Source of the DNA: Endozoicomonas sp965199185
Lineage (GTDB): Bacteria; Pseudomonadota; Gammaproteobacteria; Pseudomonadales; Endozoicomonadaceae
Direction: 5' to 3'
Length of the DNA stretch: 64,000 nt
Assembly: GCA_965199185.1 (NCBI GenBank)
Contig: CBDAQW010000028.1
Location: forward strand, 38,231 to 102,230
Part shown: positions 7,406 through 16,013 of the stretch, piece by piece
Position numbering within the stretch: position 1 is the stretch's first letter
How the letters are laid out: every line of letters begins with the position of its first letter
Translations under genes and position numbers: made by a program
The notes under the pieces: model-generated
Seen by the model: the letters and a program-made list of their open reading frames with translations, nothing else
Databases searched by the model: none
Told to the model about the DNA's origin: nothing

Positions 7406-9253
7406 ATGCCATATCGATTTTTTGCTCCTTTTGCACTATTTCTTGCCTTGCTAATGTCTGCCATAACGGCTCAGGCAAACCTCAGCCAACTCTTTGGCAA
7501 TGACAACACCTCTTCAGGCTCTGCAGGCTTTCTCCCCGTTGAAGAAGCCTTTCAGTTTAACGGGCGGATTGTTGATCATCAGGCTCTGATTGATATCACC
7601 ATCACTCCGGAGCATTACCTTTATCATCACCAGTTTTCTTTTACACCGGGTGCCGATATTGAGTCTCTGGGAGAGCCTGATTTTCCTGAAGGCGAAGAGA
7701 TTTATGATCCTTACTATCAGAAAAATCTGAAAACATTCTCAGCAGATTTCACCATAAGAATGCCCGTCCGGTATAGCGGCTCTGTACCAGAAATATCGAT
7801 CAAGTTTCAGGGCTGTGCGAAAGCCGGTCTTTGTTATCCGCCAAAAACCATTTCTATCCCTCTGATTCTGGAAAATACAACGGGTGAACCCTATGAAACA
7901 GAAGAAACCACCCGGAAAGTTCAGCTCCCAGAAACAGAAGAGTCTTTTTATCAGAACCTGTTGAATCAGGGTTTATTGCTCGGTCTTGGGCTATTCCTTC
8001 TGGCAGGTATCGGGCTCAGTTTTACCCCCTGCGTCCTCCCTATGTTTCCGATTCTTTCTAGTCTGATTCTGGGCAACACTTCCCAAAGCAGAGGAAAAAC
8101 CCTGAGCCTGACGCTGGTCTACATCTTCAGTATGTCGCTGACATTTGCCGCTGCCGGGACACTCACCGGTTTGTTTGGTGCCAGTCTGAATATACAAGCT
8201 CAGTTGCAATCTCCCTGGTTGCTCTATCCTATGGCCGCACTCTTTGTGGTATTGGCACTCAGCATGTTTGGACTTTATGAGCTGCAGCTACCCGAAAGCC
8301 TGCGCTCGCGTCTGAACAGTAATAATTCAGGCAGTGGAAGCATTCCCGGCGCAGCCACCATGGGCATATTTTCTGCGTTGGTTGTTTCGCCCTGTGTTTC
8401 TGCACCGCTTGCCGGAGCACTGATTTATATCAGTACCACCGGAGATGCCATATACGGCGGTTTATCCTTATTTGTTCTAGGACTTGGCATGGGCATTCCT
8501 TTATTACTGGTTTCTCTTGGCGGGCGGCAGTTATTACCAAAAACCGGACAGTGGATGAACTCTGTCCGTGCACTCTTTGGTGTGATGCTGCTGGGCGTCA
8601 GTATCTGGATGCTAGAACGATTAATTCCTGCCTCACTGACACTCCTGCTCTGGGGTATCTTGCTGATCGGCAGTGCTGTATTTTTGGGTGCTTTGCGTCT
8701 GGATAATCAAGCGACCGGAGACAAACTCAAGCAGGCTGGCGGGATTACTCTGCTCATCTATGGAGCATGCCTGATCACTGGTGCAGCCATGGGTAATAGA
8801 AACCCGCTTAAGCCACTGAACAGTGGAATTGCTTCAGCAGCACAAACCAAAATCAGTACTGCTAATCGAATTATTAAAGACAGCATTAACCTGATCACAG
8901 TGACCACTGTTACAGAAATGGATGCGTTATTAGCTCAGTCAAAAGCGGAAAACCGTCCAGCTATGGTAGATTTTTATGCCGACTGGTGTATTAGCTGCAA
9001 AGTGCTTGAACGCAATGTATTCCCAGACCCATTGGTCGCCGGAGAATTATCGAAACTGACTTTGATCAAACTGGATATCACCGAGAATACTTCAGAACAT
9101 CAGCAACTTATGAATCAGTACAACCTTTTCGGCCCACCTGCCCTGCTGTTTTTTGATCGTCACGGAAAGGAAGTTTCATCGGTTCGCACTCTCGGTGATG
9201 TATCTGCAACACAACTCCGCCGACGTATCGACCTCCTCCTGAGCATTCGGTAA
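7406..9253 (+). CDS. dsbD: Thiol:disulfide interchange protein DsbD
   Basis: A 615-residue protein with a signal peptide (cleavage probably after AQA). It carries electrons from cytoplasmic thioredoxin across the inner membrane to periplasmic DsbC, DsbG and cytochrome-maturation proteins. All three redox centres are present: C137/C143 in the periplasmic alpha domain (GCAKAGLCYPP), C209 (FTPCVLP) and C330 (SPCVSAP) in the eight-segment membrane domain, and C528/C531 (DWCISC) in the C-terminal thioredoxin domain. Some inter-domain sequence differs from E. coli, but length and order are typical. It precedes aroQ, as in Pseudomonas. Confidence 0.96.
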   Translation: MPYRFFAPFALFLALLMSAITAQANLSQLFGNDNTSSGSAGFLPVEEAFQFNGRIVDHQALIDITITPEHYLYHHQFSFTPGADIESLGEPDFPEGEEIYDPYYQKNLKTFSADFTIRMPVRYSGSVPEISIKFQGCAKAGLCYPPKTISIPLILENTTGEPYETEETTRKVQLPETEESFYQNLLNQGLLLGLGLFLLAGIGLSFTPCVLPMFPILSSLILGNTSQSRGKTLSLTLVYIFSMSLTFAAAGTLTGLFGASLNIQAQLQSPWLLYPMAALFVVLALSMFGLYELQLPESLRSRLNSNNSGSGSIPGAATMGIFSALVVSPCVSAPLAGALIYISTTGDAIYGGLSLFVLGLGMGIPLLLVSLGGRQLLPKTGQWMNSVRALFGVMLLGVSIWMLERLIPASLTLLLWGILLIGSAVFLGALRLDNQATGDKLKQAGGITLLIYGACLITGAAMGNRNPLKPLNSGIASAAQTKISTANRIIKDSINLITVTTVTEMDALLAQSKAENRPAMVDFYADWCISCKVLERNVFPDPLVAGELSKLTLIKLDITENTSEHQQLMNQYNLFGPPALLFFDRHGKEVSSVRTLGDVSATQLRRRIDLLLSIR

Positions 9254-9347
9254 TATCAGAATCTCACAGAGAAATAGCCTGCAACATCCCTGAAATGCTT
9301 CGTAACTGTCCTTAACCTGCTGTAACACGCACAGGCTGGACGCTATC

Positions 9348-9376
9348 TTGACAATGGGGCACAATGCTTCTCCAAT
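9348..9376 (+). promoter_or_regulatory. Candidate promoter for aroQ
   Basis: A consensus -35 TTGACA at 9348-9353 is followed after 17 bp by TCCAAT, a weak -10. It lies just before the aroQ ribosome-binding site, so the transcript would have a very short leader. Confidence 0.35.
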
Positions 9377-9390
9377 GACAGAGGATACCC

Positions 9391-9825
9391 ATGGCTAAGA
9401 TTCTTGTCCTAAATGGCCCAAACCTGAACCTTCTCGGCACAAGAGAACCAGGTGTATACGGTGCTACCACCCTTGACCAGATCAACCAGAACCTGAGTGC
9501 TCTGGCTACGGCTGCAGGTCATCAACTGGAAAGCTTTCAGAGTAATGCAGAATATCAACTGATCGATAGAATTCATGACGCCGGCCAAGACGAGGTTGAT
9601 TTTATCCTCATCAATCCTGCTGCATTTACTCATACCAGTGTCGCCTTACGCGACGCGTTACTAGCAGTGGCCATACCCTTTATTGAAATACATCTTTCCA
9701 ATGTTCATCGCCGCGAGCCTTTCCGACACCACTCTTACTTCAGTGATGTCGCCGAAGGCGTCATTGTCGGACTTGGGCCAAAGGGGTACGAAATGGCATT
9801 AACTGCCGCCCTGGACAAGCTGTAA
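9391..9825 (+). CDS. aroQ: Type II 3-dehydroquinate dehydratase
   Basis: A 144-residue dodecameric-type dehydroquinase, third step of the shikimate pathway. The signature LNGPNLNLLGTREPGVYG includes the active-site tyrosine, and HLSNVHRREPFRHHSYFS holds the catalytic histidine and substrate-binding arginine. AGAGGA precedes the ATG. It stands ahead of accBC, a common arrangement in gammaproteobacteria; two hairpins between aroQ and accB suggest partial uncoupling. aroK and aroB of the same pathway lie at 26538-28147. Confidence 0.97.
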   Translation: MAKILVLNGPNLNLLGTREPGVYGATTLDQINQNLSALATAAGHQLESFQSNAEYQLIDRIHDAGQDEVDFILINPAAFTHTSVALRDALLAVAIPFIEIHLSNVHRREPFRHHSYFSDVAEGVIVGLGPKGYEMALTAALDKL

Positions 9826-9839
9826 ACCTGTTTTCAAGC

Positions 9840-9897
9840 AGCTTCTGGACGGCAGAAGCTCGATAGCACAACCCCCTGGTAACGCTTGCGTTACCAG
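9840..9897. repeat. Two consecutive perfect hairpins between aroQ and accB
   Basis: AGCTTCTG (9840-9847) pairs with CAGAAGCT (9853-9860), and CTGGTAACG (9876-9884) pairs with CGTTACCAG (9889-9897). Neither has a proper T-tract. They could be a weak terminator of aroQ or a structured accB leader. Confidence 0.7.
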
Positions 9898-9919
9898 TAC
9901 AAGATATTTGAGACTGACT

Positions 9920-10384
9920 ATGGATATCAGAAAAGTAAAAAAACTCATTGAGTTGCTGGAAGAGTCCGGAATCGACGAGCTGGAAATACATGAAGGCGAA
10001 GAGTCTGTTCGTATCAGTCGTTATTCCCAGAATGCACCGGTTGCTGCCGCCCCTGTAGCCTATGCAGCACCAGTAGCTCCTGCACCAGCCGCTCCGGTTG
10101 CCTCTGCAGTCGATTCAGCACCGGCTCCGATGGTCGCTGCTGAGTCTACTGGCCATCAGGTTAAGTCACCGATGGTGGGTACTTTTTATGCATCTCCATC
10201 ACCCAGCTCGCCTTCTTTTGTCGAAGTAGGCAAGCCGGTTAAGGAAGGCGATGTACTGTGCATTGTGGAAGCCATGAAGATGATGAACCAGATCAAGGCA
10301 GACAAATCCGGTACCGTTGAAGCCATTCTGGTAGAAAATGGTCAGGCCGTTGAGTTTGACCAGCCATTGTTCACTATTGTCTGA
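9920..10384 (+). CDS. accB: Biotin carboxyl carrier protein of acetyl-CoA carboxylase
   Basis: A 154-residue BCCP. Its C-terminal biotinyl domain contains EAMKMMNQ, with the biotinylated lysine at residue 120. The middle is an Ala/Pro-rich flexible linker (~residues 40-75), and the N-terminus MDIRKVKKLIELLEESGIDE is the typical AccC-contact region. A TTG-started extension from 9908 was discarded on family alignment. It carries CO2 from AccC to AccA/AccD to make malonyl-CoA for fatty-acid synthesis. accC follows after 10 bp. Confidence 0.97.
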   Translation: MDIRKVKKLIELLEESGIDELEIHEGEESVRISRYSQNAPVAAAPVAYAAPVAPAPAAPVASAVDSAPAPMVAAESTGHQVKSPMVGTFYASPSPSSPSFVEVGKPVKEGDVLCIVEAMKMMNQIKADKSGTVEAILVENGQAVEFDQPLFTIV

Positions 10385-10394
10385 GGCGCCTGCC

Positions 10395-11741
10395 ATGCTT
10401 GAGAAAGTCGTTATCGCCAATCGAGGTGAAATAGCTCTCAGAGTATTAAGGGCTTGTAAGGAACTGGGCATTAAAACTGTTGCCGTCCATTCCAAAGCGG
10501 ATGAAAGCCTGATGCATGTGCGCCTGGCCGATGAATCTGTCTGCATTGGTCCAAACAGCCCAACCGAAAGTTACCTGAATATTCCCGCTATCATCAGTGC
10601 TGCCGAAGTGACTGATGCTTCCGGCATTCATCCCGGATATGGCTTCCTGTCCGAAAACGCAGATTTTGCTGAGCAGGTTGAGCGCAGCGGCTTCAAGTTT
10701 ATTGGCCCTAATGCAGATGTGATTCGCATGATGGGCGACAAGGTAGCCGCCATCAAAGCCATGCAAAAATCCGGTGTGCCTACAGTGCCTGGCTCTAACG
10801 GCCCGCTAACAGACGACCACGAACGCACCATAGCTATTGCCCGGGACATCGGTTTCCCTGTCATCATTAAAGCCGCCGGTGGTGGCGGTGGGCGTGGCAT
10901 GCGAGTGGTTTATGAAGAAGCGGAGCTGATTAACTCCGTTGGTCTAACCAAAGCGGAATCGGCTGCTGCTTTTAATAACGATACGGTCTATCTGGAAAAA
11001 TTCCTGCAAAGGCCTCGTCATGTTGAGTTTCAGGTTTTATCTGATGCTCATGGCAACGCCATTCACCTGGGCGACCGTGACTGCTCACTGCAGCGCCGGC
11101 ACCAAAAAGTGATCGAAGAAGCTCCGGCTCCAGGCATTCCAGAAGACAAGCGAGCGATGGTTGCCACTGCCTGTACTAAAGCCTGTATTGAAATGGGCTA
11201 TCAGGGCGCGGGTACTTTTGAATTTCTCTACGAAGACGGTGAATTCTACTTTATTGAGATGAACACCCGTGTTCAGGTTGAGCACCCGGTCACTGAAATG
11301 ATCAGTGGTGTAGATATCGTCAAAGAGCAACTGCGTATTGCCAGCGGTATGCCGCTAAGCGTTTGTCAGGAAGACATCAAGCTCGAAGGTCATGCCTTTG
11401 AGTGTCGTATTAACGCAGAAGATGCCCGCACCTTTATGCCCTCTCCGGGTAAAGTTGAGCAGTTTCATGCACCAGGTGGCAATGGCGTACGAGTTGATTC
11501 ACACCTTTACAATGGCTACACCATTCCGCCCTACTACGACTCTCTGGTGGCCAAGTTCATCACTTACGGTCCAGACCGAGAAACAGCTCTGAACCGTATG
11601 CGTATAGCACTGGATGAAGCGGTTATTGAAGGTATCCGAACCAACATTCCTCTGCATCAGGATCTGGTGATTGACTCGCACTTCCAAGAAGGCGGTGTCA
11701 GTATTCACTACTTGGAAAAGAAACTAGAAAACAAGCTGTAA
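10395..11741 (+). CDS. accC: Biotin carboxylase subunit of acetyl-CoA carboxylase
   Basis: A 448-residue ATP-grasp enzyme that carboxylates the biotin on AccB. The start MLEKVVIANRGEIALR, the glycine-rich ATP loop KAAGGGGGRGMR, the metal-binding FIEMNTRVQVEHPVTE and the C-terminal EGIRTNIPLH are all present. The length matches E. coli AccC (449). A frame from 10338 extends into accB; the ATG at 10395 gives the family N-terminus. Co-transcription with accB is expected from the 10-bp gap. Confidence 0.98.
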   Translation: MLEKVVIANRGEIALRVLRACKELGIKTVAVHSKADESLMHVRLADESVCIGPNSPTESYLNIPAIISAAEVTDASGIHPGYGFLSENADFAEQVERSGFKFIGPNADVIRMMGDKVAAIKAMQKSGVPTVPGSNGPLTDDHERTIAIARDIGFPVIIKAAGGGGGRGMRVVYEEAELINSVGLTKAESAAAFNNDTVYLEKFLQRPRHVEFQVLSDAHGNAIHLGDRDCSLQRRHQKVIEEAPAPGIPEDKRAMVATACTKACIEMGYQGAGTFEFLYEDGEFYFIEMNTRVQVEHPVTEMISGVDIVKEQLRIASGMPLSVCQEDIKLEGHAFECRINAEDARTFMPSPGKVEQFHAPGGNGVRVDSHLYNGYTIPPYYDSLVAKFITYGPDRETALNRMRIALDEAVIEGIRTNIPLHQDLVIDSHFQEGGVSIHYLEKKLENKL

Positions 11742-11761
11742 AAACAAACTTAACCCTGCCA

Positions 11762-11853
11762 CCAAATCGCATAGAAAGCATTTTTCTGTGTGATTTGGTA
11801 CTATCCTCGCCCTTAGAGGCCGCCTGAAAATTCTCGTGACTACTGCGGCCTCT
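11762..11853. repeat. Two inverted repeats between accC and prmA
   Basis: ACCAAATC...GATTTGGT forms the first inverted repeat, and AGAGGCCGC...GCGGCCTCT, with a ~20-nt loop, forms the second just downstream. The second is followed by TAGTTTTC and may terminate accBC transcription. The 190-bp gap otherwise holds no gene. Confidence 0.6.
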
Positions 11854-11931
11854 TAGTTTTCATCTTCCCTTATTTCAGAATCCGTCCTGCGTTTCAGGTT
11901 TTCGTGTTCTGGCCTACTTCTGGATAACCAC

Positions 11932-12816
11932 ATGCCCTGGATTCAAATCCGTCTGGATACCACCTCCGACCATGCCGAACCGCTTGAAGATCTGTTGCTT
12001 GAAGCCGGTGCCAGTGCTGTCACTCTTCAAGATGCCAAAGATCAGCCACTGTATGAACCCGAGCTAGGCAGCACCCCTCTATGGACTCATACCATTGTTA
12101 TTGGTCTGTTTGATGCGCACGTCGACATGGATGTGGTTATCTCCATGATGAAAGAGCAATCTCCCCTTGAAACCTTCCCCGACTACAAAGTCGAGATTGT
12201 TGAAGACAAAGACTGGGAACGGGAGTGGATGTCTCAGTTCCAGCCAATGCAGTTTGGTAATCGCCTTTGGGTCTGCCCAAGCTGGAAAGATATTCCTGAC
12301 CCTGATGCCGTAAACCTAATGCTCGACCCCGGTCTCGCATTCGGTACCGGTACTCATCCAACTACTGCCTTATGTCTGGAATGGCTCGAACAGCAGACTG
12401 ATATTGATCAGGGAAGCATTATTGATTACGGCTGTGGTTCGGGCATTCTTGCCATTGCCGCACTATTGCTAGGCGCACAAAAAGCCGTTGGTGTCGATCT
12501 TGATCCACAGGCGTTGAAAGCCACTATCGATAACGCACAGCGCAATCAGATTGCGCCAGAAAAACTGCAGGTTTTCCTGCCAGAAAAACAACCGGACATG
12601 CAGGCCGAAGTCGTGGTTGCCAATATTCTTGCCGGACCATTGGTCGAGCTAGCCCCCCTGCTTGCTTCTAAGACAAAGTCCGGTGGTAAACTGGCACTGT
12701 CAGGTATTCTCGCAGAACAAGCCGACGAAATTGTAGAAACCTATAAGCAGTGGTTTGATGTTCAGCCTCCGGTACTTAACGACGGTTGGGCGCTGGTTTC
12801 AGGCAAACGGCATTAA
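11932..12816 (+). CDS. prmA: Ribosomal protein L11 methyltransferase
   Basis: A 294-residue class I SAM-dependent methyltransferase, the E. coli size. The N-terminal substrate domain begins MPWIQIRLDTTSD, followed by LMLDPGLAFGTGTHPTT and the SAM-binding motif DYGCGSGILAIAA (~residues 165-177), then VVANILAGPL. It trimethylates L11 at several sites; loss is usually tolerated. It opens the prmA-DUF3426-dusB-fis stretch conserved in Pseudomonas. Confidence 0.96.
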   Translation: MPWIQIRLDTTSDHAEPLEDLLLEAGASAVTLQDAKDQPLYEPELGSTPLWTHTIVIGLFDAHVDMDVVISMMKEQSPLETFPDYKVEIVEDKDWEREWMSQFQPMQFGNRLWVCPSWKDIPDPDAVNLMLDPGLAFGTGTHPTTALCLEWLEQQTDIDQGSIIDYGCGSGILAIAALLLGAQKAVGVDLDPQALKATIDNAQRNQIAPEKLQVFLPEKQPDMQAEVVVANILAGPLVELAPLLASKTKSGGKLALSGILAEQADEIVETYKQWFDVQPPVLNDGWALVSGKRH

Positions 12817-12883
12817 TTGCTGGATTCACTCAGACTGGTTTGATCTAATTAGGAGCTGTTGGTTTAAGGAAATCAAAAATCCC

Positions 12884-13768
12884 ATGACAGCTCCACGGGT
12901 GACCAGTTGTCCCCACTGCTCAACATCATTCCGGGTAACTCGTACTCAAATACATGCGGCAAATGGCGCAGTTCGCTGTGGTTCTTGCCTGCAAGTGTTT
13001 GATGCCAGAAAAAACCTGGACAATAGTAATAAAAAAGCCCATAAGTCAGCTGTTAGAAATAGTGTCAACAAACCGGCTGCACCAGCCAAAGAAGCTCAGA
13101 ACCCGATAACAACTCAATCAAGACCAGTACCCGTCGAAGAACTGAGAGCGACAAAAAATGAGCCCATTTCTTCCAATCCTGACAAAGAAAGTATTACCGG
13201 GCAGTCTCTCAGCCAGATTCATGGCCTTTATAGCCTTTCCGATACAGACCCGATTGAAATTTCCGAAACCATTCCCAAAAAAAGCAGCTGGACATTGCGG
13301 TTATCTTCAAGCCTGATTGTATTCTTTTTATCAACACTGCTGGGATTCCAATATATCTGGTTTCAGCGTGACACCCTGTCCCTCAACCCTGACTTCCGCC
13401 CCGCTTATAACTGGCTCTGCCAAACACTGGCTTGCAAACTACCACCATTGGTCAATATCGATGCAATCAAGAGCCAACAACTTCTGGTAAGAAGTCATCC
13501 TGAAAAGAGCGATACCCTGTTGGTTGACTCTGTTATTGCCAACAATGCCAACCACCCCCAACCCTACCCCATCCTGCACCTCTCTTTTGCCGATATTAAC
13601 GGCAACCTCATCGCCAGCAGGGCATTTACTGCCAGAGAATACCTTGGTGGAGCAATGGCCGGCTCAAAAGAAATGCCGATTGGACAACCCATCCGATTAA
13701 GACTGGAAATTATTGACCCTGGCCAGGAGGCTGTGAATTACGACTTACGCTTTGAAGTATCGCGATAA
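12884..13768 (+). CDS. Zinc-ribbon and DUF3426 membrane protein
   Basis: A 294-residue protein. The N-terminus has an MJ0042-type zinc ribbon, CPHC (CPHCSTSF) and CGSC (VRCGSCLQVF), with spacing typical of the family. A low-complexity charged linker follows, then one transmembrane segment near residues 144-165 (SSLIVFFLSTLLGFQYIWF) and a periplasmic DUF3426 domain. The longer frame from 12755 overlaps prmA and lacks family similarity. Its place between prmA and dusB is conserved in pseudomonads, but its function is unknown. Confidence 0.85.
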   Translation: MTAPRVTSCPHCSTSFRVTRTQIHAANGAVRCGSCLQVFDARKNLDNSNKKAHKSAVRNSVNKPAAPAKEAQNPITTQSRPVPVEELRATKNEPISSNPDKESITGQSLSQIHGLYSLSDTDPIEISETIPKKSSWTLRLSSSLIVFFLSTLLGFQYIWFQRDTLSLNPDFRPAYNWLCQTLACKLPPLVNIDAIKSQQLLVRSHPEKSDTLLVDSVIANNANHPQPYPILHLSFADINGNLIASRAFTAREYLGGAMAGSKEMPIGQPIRLRLEIIDPGQEAVNYDLRFEVSR

Positions 13769-14417
13769 CTTCCATTCTTCTCGAAAACAAGTGCCAATAC
13801 AGAGTTTTACTATTTTCATCAAGCGATCAAAAAAAGATCGATTCAGAAAGTCTGCACATTTCTGCACATTACTGATGCAGGTCAAAAAAACATGCGTAAA
13901 TCATAATGTTAGCAACAGATTTCACTTGCGGATTTTGCAGAATAAGACAACATATCAAGCAGATTATATGAGATATTTCTGTATTTATAATCAAGCTACT
14001 AGTCGATGATGACAGCAATCTCTATATTGATTGTTTTTTAAACAACTTGCTTTATTGCCCAAAATGTAAAGAGTAAGATAGCCAGTTGGCTTTTCTTCAC
14101 ATGTCACAGCTTTTTTATTCATCACTCCAGATTGTTGAACTAAAGTGCGTGATTTGGCACGATTTCACTTGCGGATTTTGCAGAATAAGACAACATATCA
14201 AGCAGATTATATGAGATATTTCTGTATTTATAATCAAGCTACTAGTCGATGATGACAGCAATCTCTATATTGATTGTTTTTTAAACAACTTGCTTTATTG
14301 CCCAAAATGTAAAGAGTAAGATAGCCAGTTGGCTTTTCTTCACACCAGCTTTTTTATTCATCACTCCAGTGTTGAACTAAAGTGCGTGATTTGGCACGAC
14401 TGGCAGAGGCATTACCC
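13769..14417. other. Long intergenic leader before dusB-fis
   Basis: A 649-bp AT-rich gap. It contains an exact tandem repeat of TCTGCACATT (13851-13870), a short CGATC/GATCG hairpin near 13824-13841, and a 243-bp tandem duplication described separately. The dusB-fis promoter must lie here. No gene is supported; short plus-strand frames here lack a ribosome-binding site and cross the duplication. Confidence 0.7.
13918..14397. repeat. 243-bp tandem direct duplication upstream of dusB-fis
   Basis: Copy 1 (13918-14160) and copy 2 (14161-14397) are identical for the first 183 bases. They then differ only by small deletions in copy 2: CACATGTCACAGC becomes CACACCAGC, and CCAGATTGTTG becomes CCAGTGTTG. 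Both end in GTGCGTGATTTGGCAC, immediately before the dusB coding region, so the presumed promoter/leader is present twice. Confidence 0.95.
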
Positions 14418-15407
14418 TTGTTGAAAATAGGTCCTTACAGTATTACCAATCCTGTCATTCTGGCTCCAATGGCCGGAGTTACGGACAACCCCTTCAGGCA
14501 ATTATGCATGAAAATGGGGGCAGGAATGGCAGTATCTGAGATGGTCACCAGCAACCCCAAACTTTGGCACACTCGTAAATCCAGATTACGAATGAACCAT
14601 AGCGGTGAACATGAGCCGCGCTCTGTTCAGGTTGCCGGCAATGACCCTGCCCAAATGGCAGAAGCGGCTATAGTAAATCAACAACACGGAGCCCAGATTA
14701 TTGATATCAATATGGGCTGTCCAGCCAAGAAAGTCTGCAATAAAGCGGCAGGCTCTGCTCTGATGAAAGAGCCTGCACTGGTCAAAGACATCCTTAGTGC
14801 GGTGGTTACTGCAGTAGATATTCCGGTGACCCTGAAAATTCGTACAGGTTGGGATACCGAAAATCGAAATGGTCTGGAGATAGCTCAATTAGCGCAGGAA
14901 TGCGGCATTCAGGCATTGGCTGTGCACGGCCGTACACGAACCTGCATGTACCGGGGTGAGGCCGAATACGACACCATTGCCCGGATTGTTGAAGAAATAG
15001 ACATCCCGGTCATCGCTAACGGTGATATCAATTCACCGGAAAAAGCAAAACAGGTGCTTAATCACACTGGCGCCAGCGCTGTGATGATAGGGCGCGCCGC
15101 CCAAGGAAGACCATGGATTTTTCGGGAAATTAATCACTTCCTGAGTCATGGAGAACACCTTCCTGCTCCCGAGAAGCAGGAAGTTCTCAACATTCTTCTG
15201 GGCCATCTTGATGCACTCTACGACTTTTATGGGGATGTCCAGGGTGTACGCATAGCAAGAAAACACGTTGGCTGGTATATGCAGGATCAGACCAATGGCT
15301 CTGATTTCAGAAAGCGATTCAATCGCATTGAAACATCAGACGAGCAACAAACCTGCATACGGAAGTATTTTGAATTTTTAAATAATGGAGAGGGAATAGC
15401 GGCATGA
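14418..15407 (+). CDS. dusB: tRNA-dihydrouridine synthase B
   Basis: An FMN-dependent enzyme that reduces uridines in the tRNA D-loop. The family pattern is complete: ILAPMAGVTDNPFR, INMGCPAKKV with the catalytic cysteine, VTLKIRTGW, VHGRTR, IGRAAQGRPWIFREI. The frame is open from a GTG at 14382, but that lies inside the duplication. The TTG at 14418, 8 nt after AGAGG, gives the expected N-terminus (LLKIGPYSITNP), so it is preferred: 329 residues. The last four bases overlap the fis start (ATGA), giving translational coupling. Confidence 0.93.
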   Translation: MLKIGPYSITNPVILAPMAGVTDNPFRQLCMKMGAGMAVSEMVTSNPKLWHTRKSRLRMNHSGEHEPRSVQVAGNDPAQMAEAAIVNQQHGAQIIDINMGCPAKKVCNKAAGSALMKEPALVKDILSAVVTAVDIPVTLKIRTGWDTENRNGLEIAQLAQECGIQALAVHGRTRTCMYRGEAEYDTIARIVEEIDIPVIANGDINSPEKAKQVLNHTGASAVMIGRAAQGRPWIFREINHFLSHGEHLPAPEKQEVLNILLGHLDALYDFYGDVQGVRIARKHVGWYMQDQTNGSDFRKRFNRIETSDEQQTCIRKYFEFLNNGEGIAA

Positions 15408-15703
15408 CTGCACACCAGATTCTGGCGGAAGCACGCCCAATGGGGGAAACAATGGCCACCGCACAGGTAGCCGGCGCTCAAACACTGCGTGACAGTGTAG
15501 AGCGTTCCATGAACAACTACTTTTCGCATCTGGATGGTCAGGATGTCACTGATGTCTACCAGATGGTTCTGTCTGAAGTGGAGGCACCGTTACTGGAAAC
15601 AGTCATGGCTTACGTGAAAGGCAATCAAACCAGAGCAGCAACCCTTCTGGGTCTGAATCGTGGCACTCTGCGTAAAAAACTGAAGCAATACGGCCTGCTT
15701 TAA
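15404..15703 (+). CDS. fis: DNA-binding protein Fis
   Basis: A 99-residue nucleoid protein and growth-phase regulator that bends DNA and activates rRNA promoters. The C-terminal helix-turn-helix GNQTRAATLLGLNRGTLRKKL is strongly conserved, and the middle helix VERSMNNYFSHLDGQDVTDVY matches the dimerisation core. It overlaps dusB by 4 bp, as in other gammaproteobacteria, and must depend on the dusB promoter region, which here is duplicated. A terminator follows. Confidence 0.97.
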   Translation: MTAHQILAEARPMGETMATAQVAGAQTLRDSVERSMNNYFSHLDGQDVTDVYQMVLSEVEAPLLETVMAYVKGNQTRAATLLGLNRGTLRKKLKQYGLL

Positions 15704-16013
15704 TGGCCTGTATCCAAAATACATATTCTGAACACAGGCTCTAAAAATGATCAGAAAAGGGTGGTTATCCACCTTTTTCTGTTTATTAATCCCGCCCTTT
15801 ATACCCTCCGCTATTAAAATACTGCCATTACTGATCATTTCCCGTTAAAATCGCCGCAGATTTATGGATTCATACCAATAAGCCCGCTCAGCACAATAAG
15901 TATTCGAAATGCCTGCAGGGCCAGGATGATGAAACTGCAGCTTCTCTATTGCCTTTTTGTGTGGGTCAGTCGCTTCTGGTAATCAACACACCGAGACTGA
16001 GAGAGACCAAACG
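15704..16013. other. Intergenic region between fis and purH
   Basis: This 310-bp gap holds the fis terminator at its start. The remainder has no gene and no recognisable PurR-like operator; the purH promoter is presumably here but could not be located with confidence. Confidence 0.5.
15753..15780 (+). terminator. Rho-independent terminator after fis
   Basis: AAAAGGGTGG and CCACCTTTTT pair around a TTAT loop, followed by a T-rich stretch, 50 bp after the fis stop. Confidence 0.85.

Noticed and set aside
13752..14009. An 85-codon plus-strand frame after the DUF3426 gene
   Set aside because: It overlaps the end of that gene, lacks a ribosome-binding site and runs into the duplicated leader.
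14382..14417. GTG start of dusB
   Set aside because: It lies inside the duplicated sequence, adds 12 residues not seen in the family, and has no Shine-Dalgarno site; the TTG at 14418 does.
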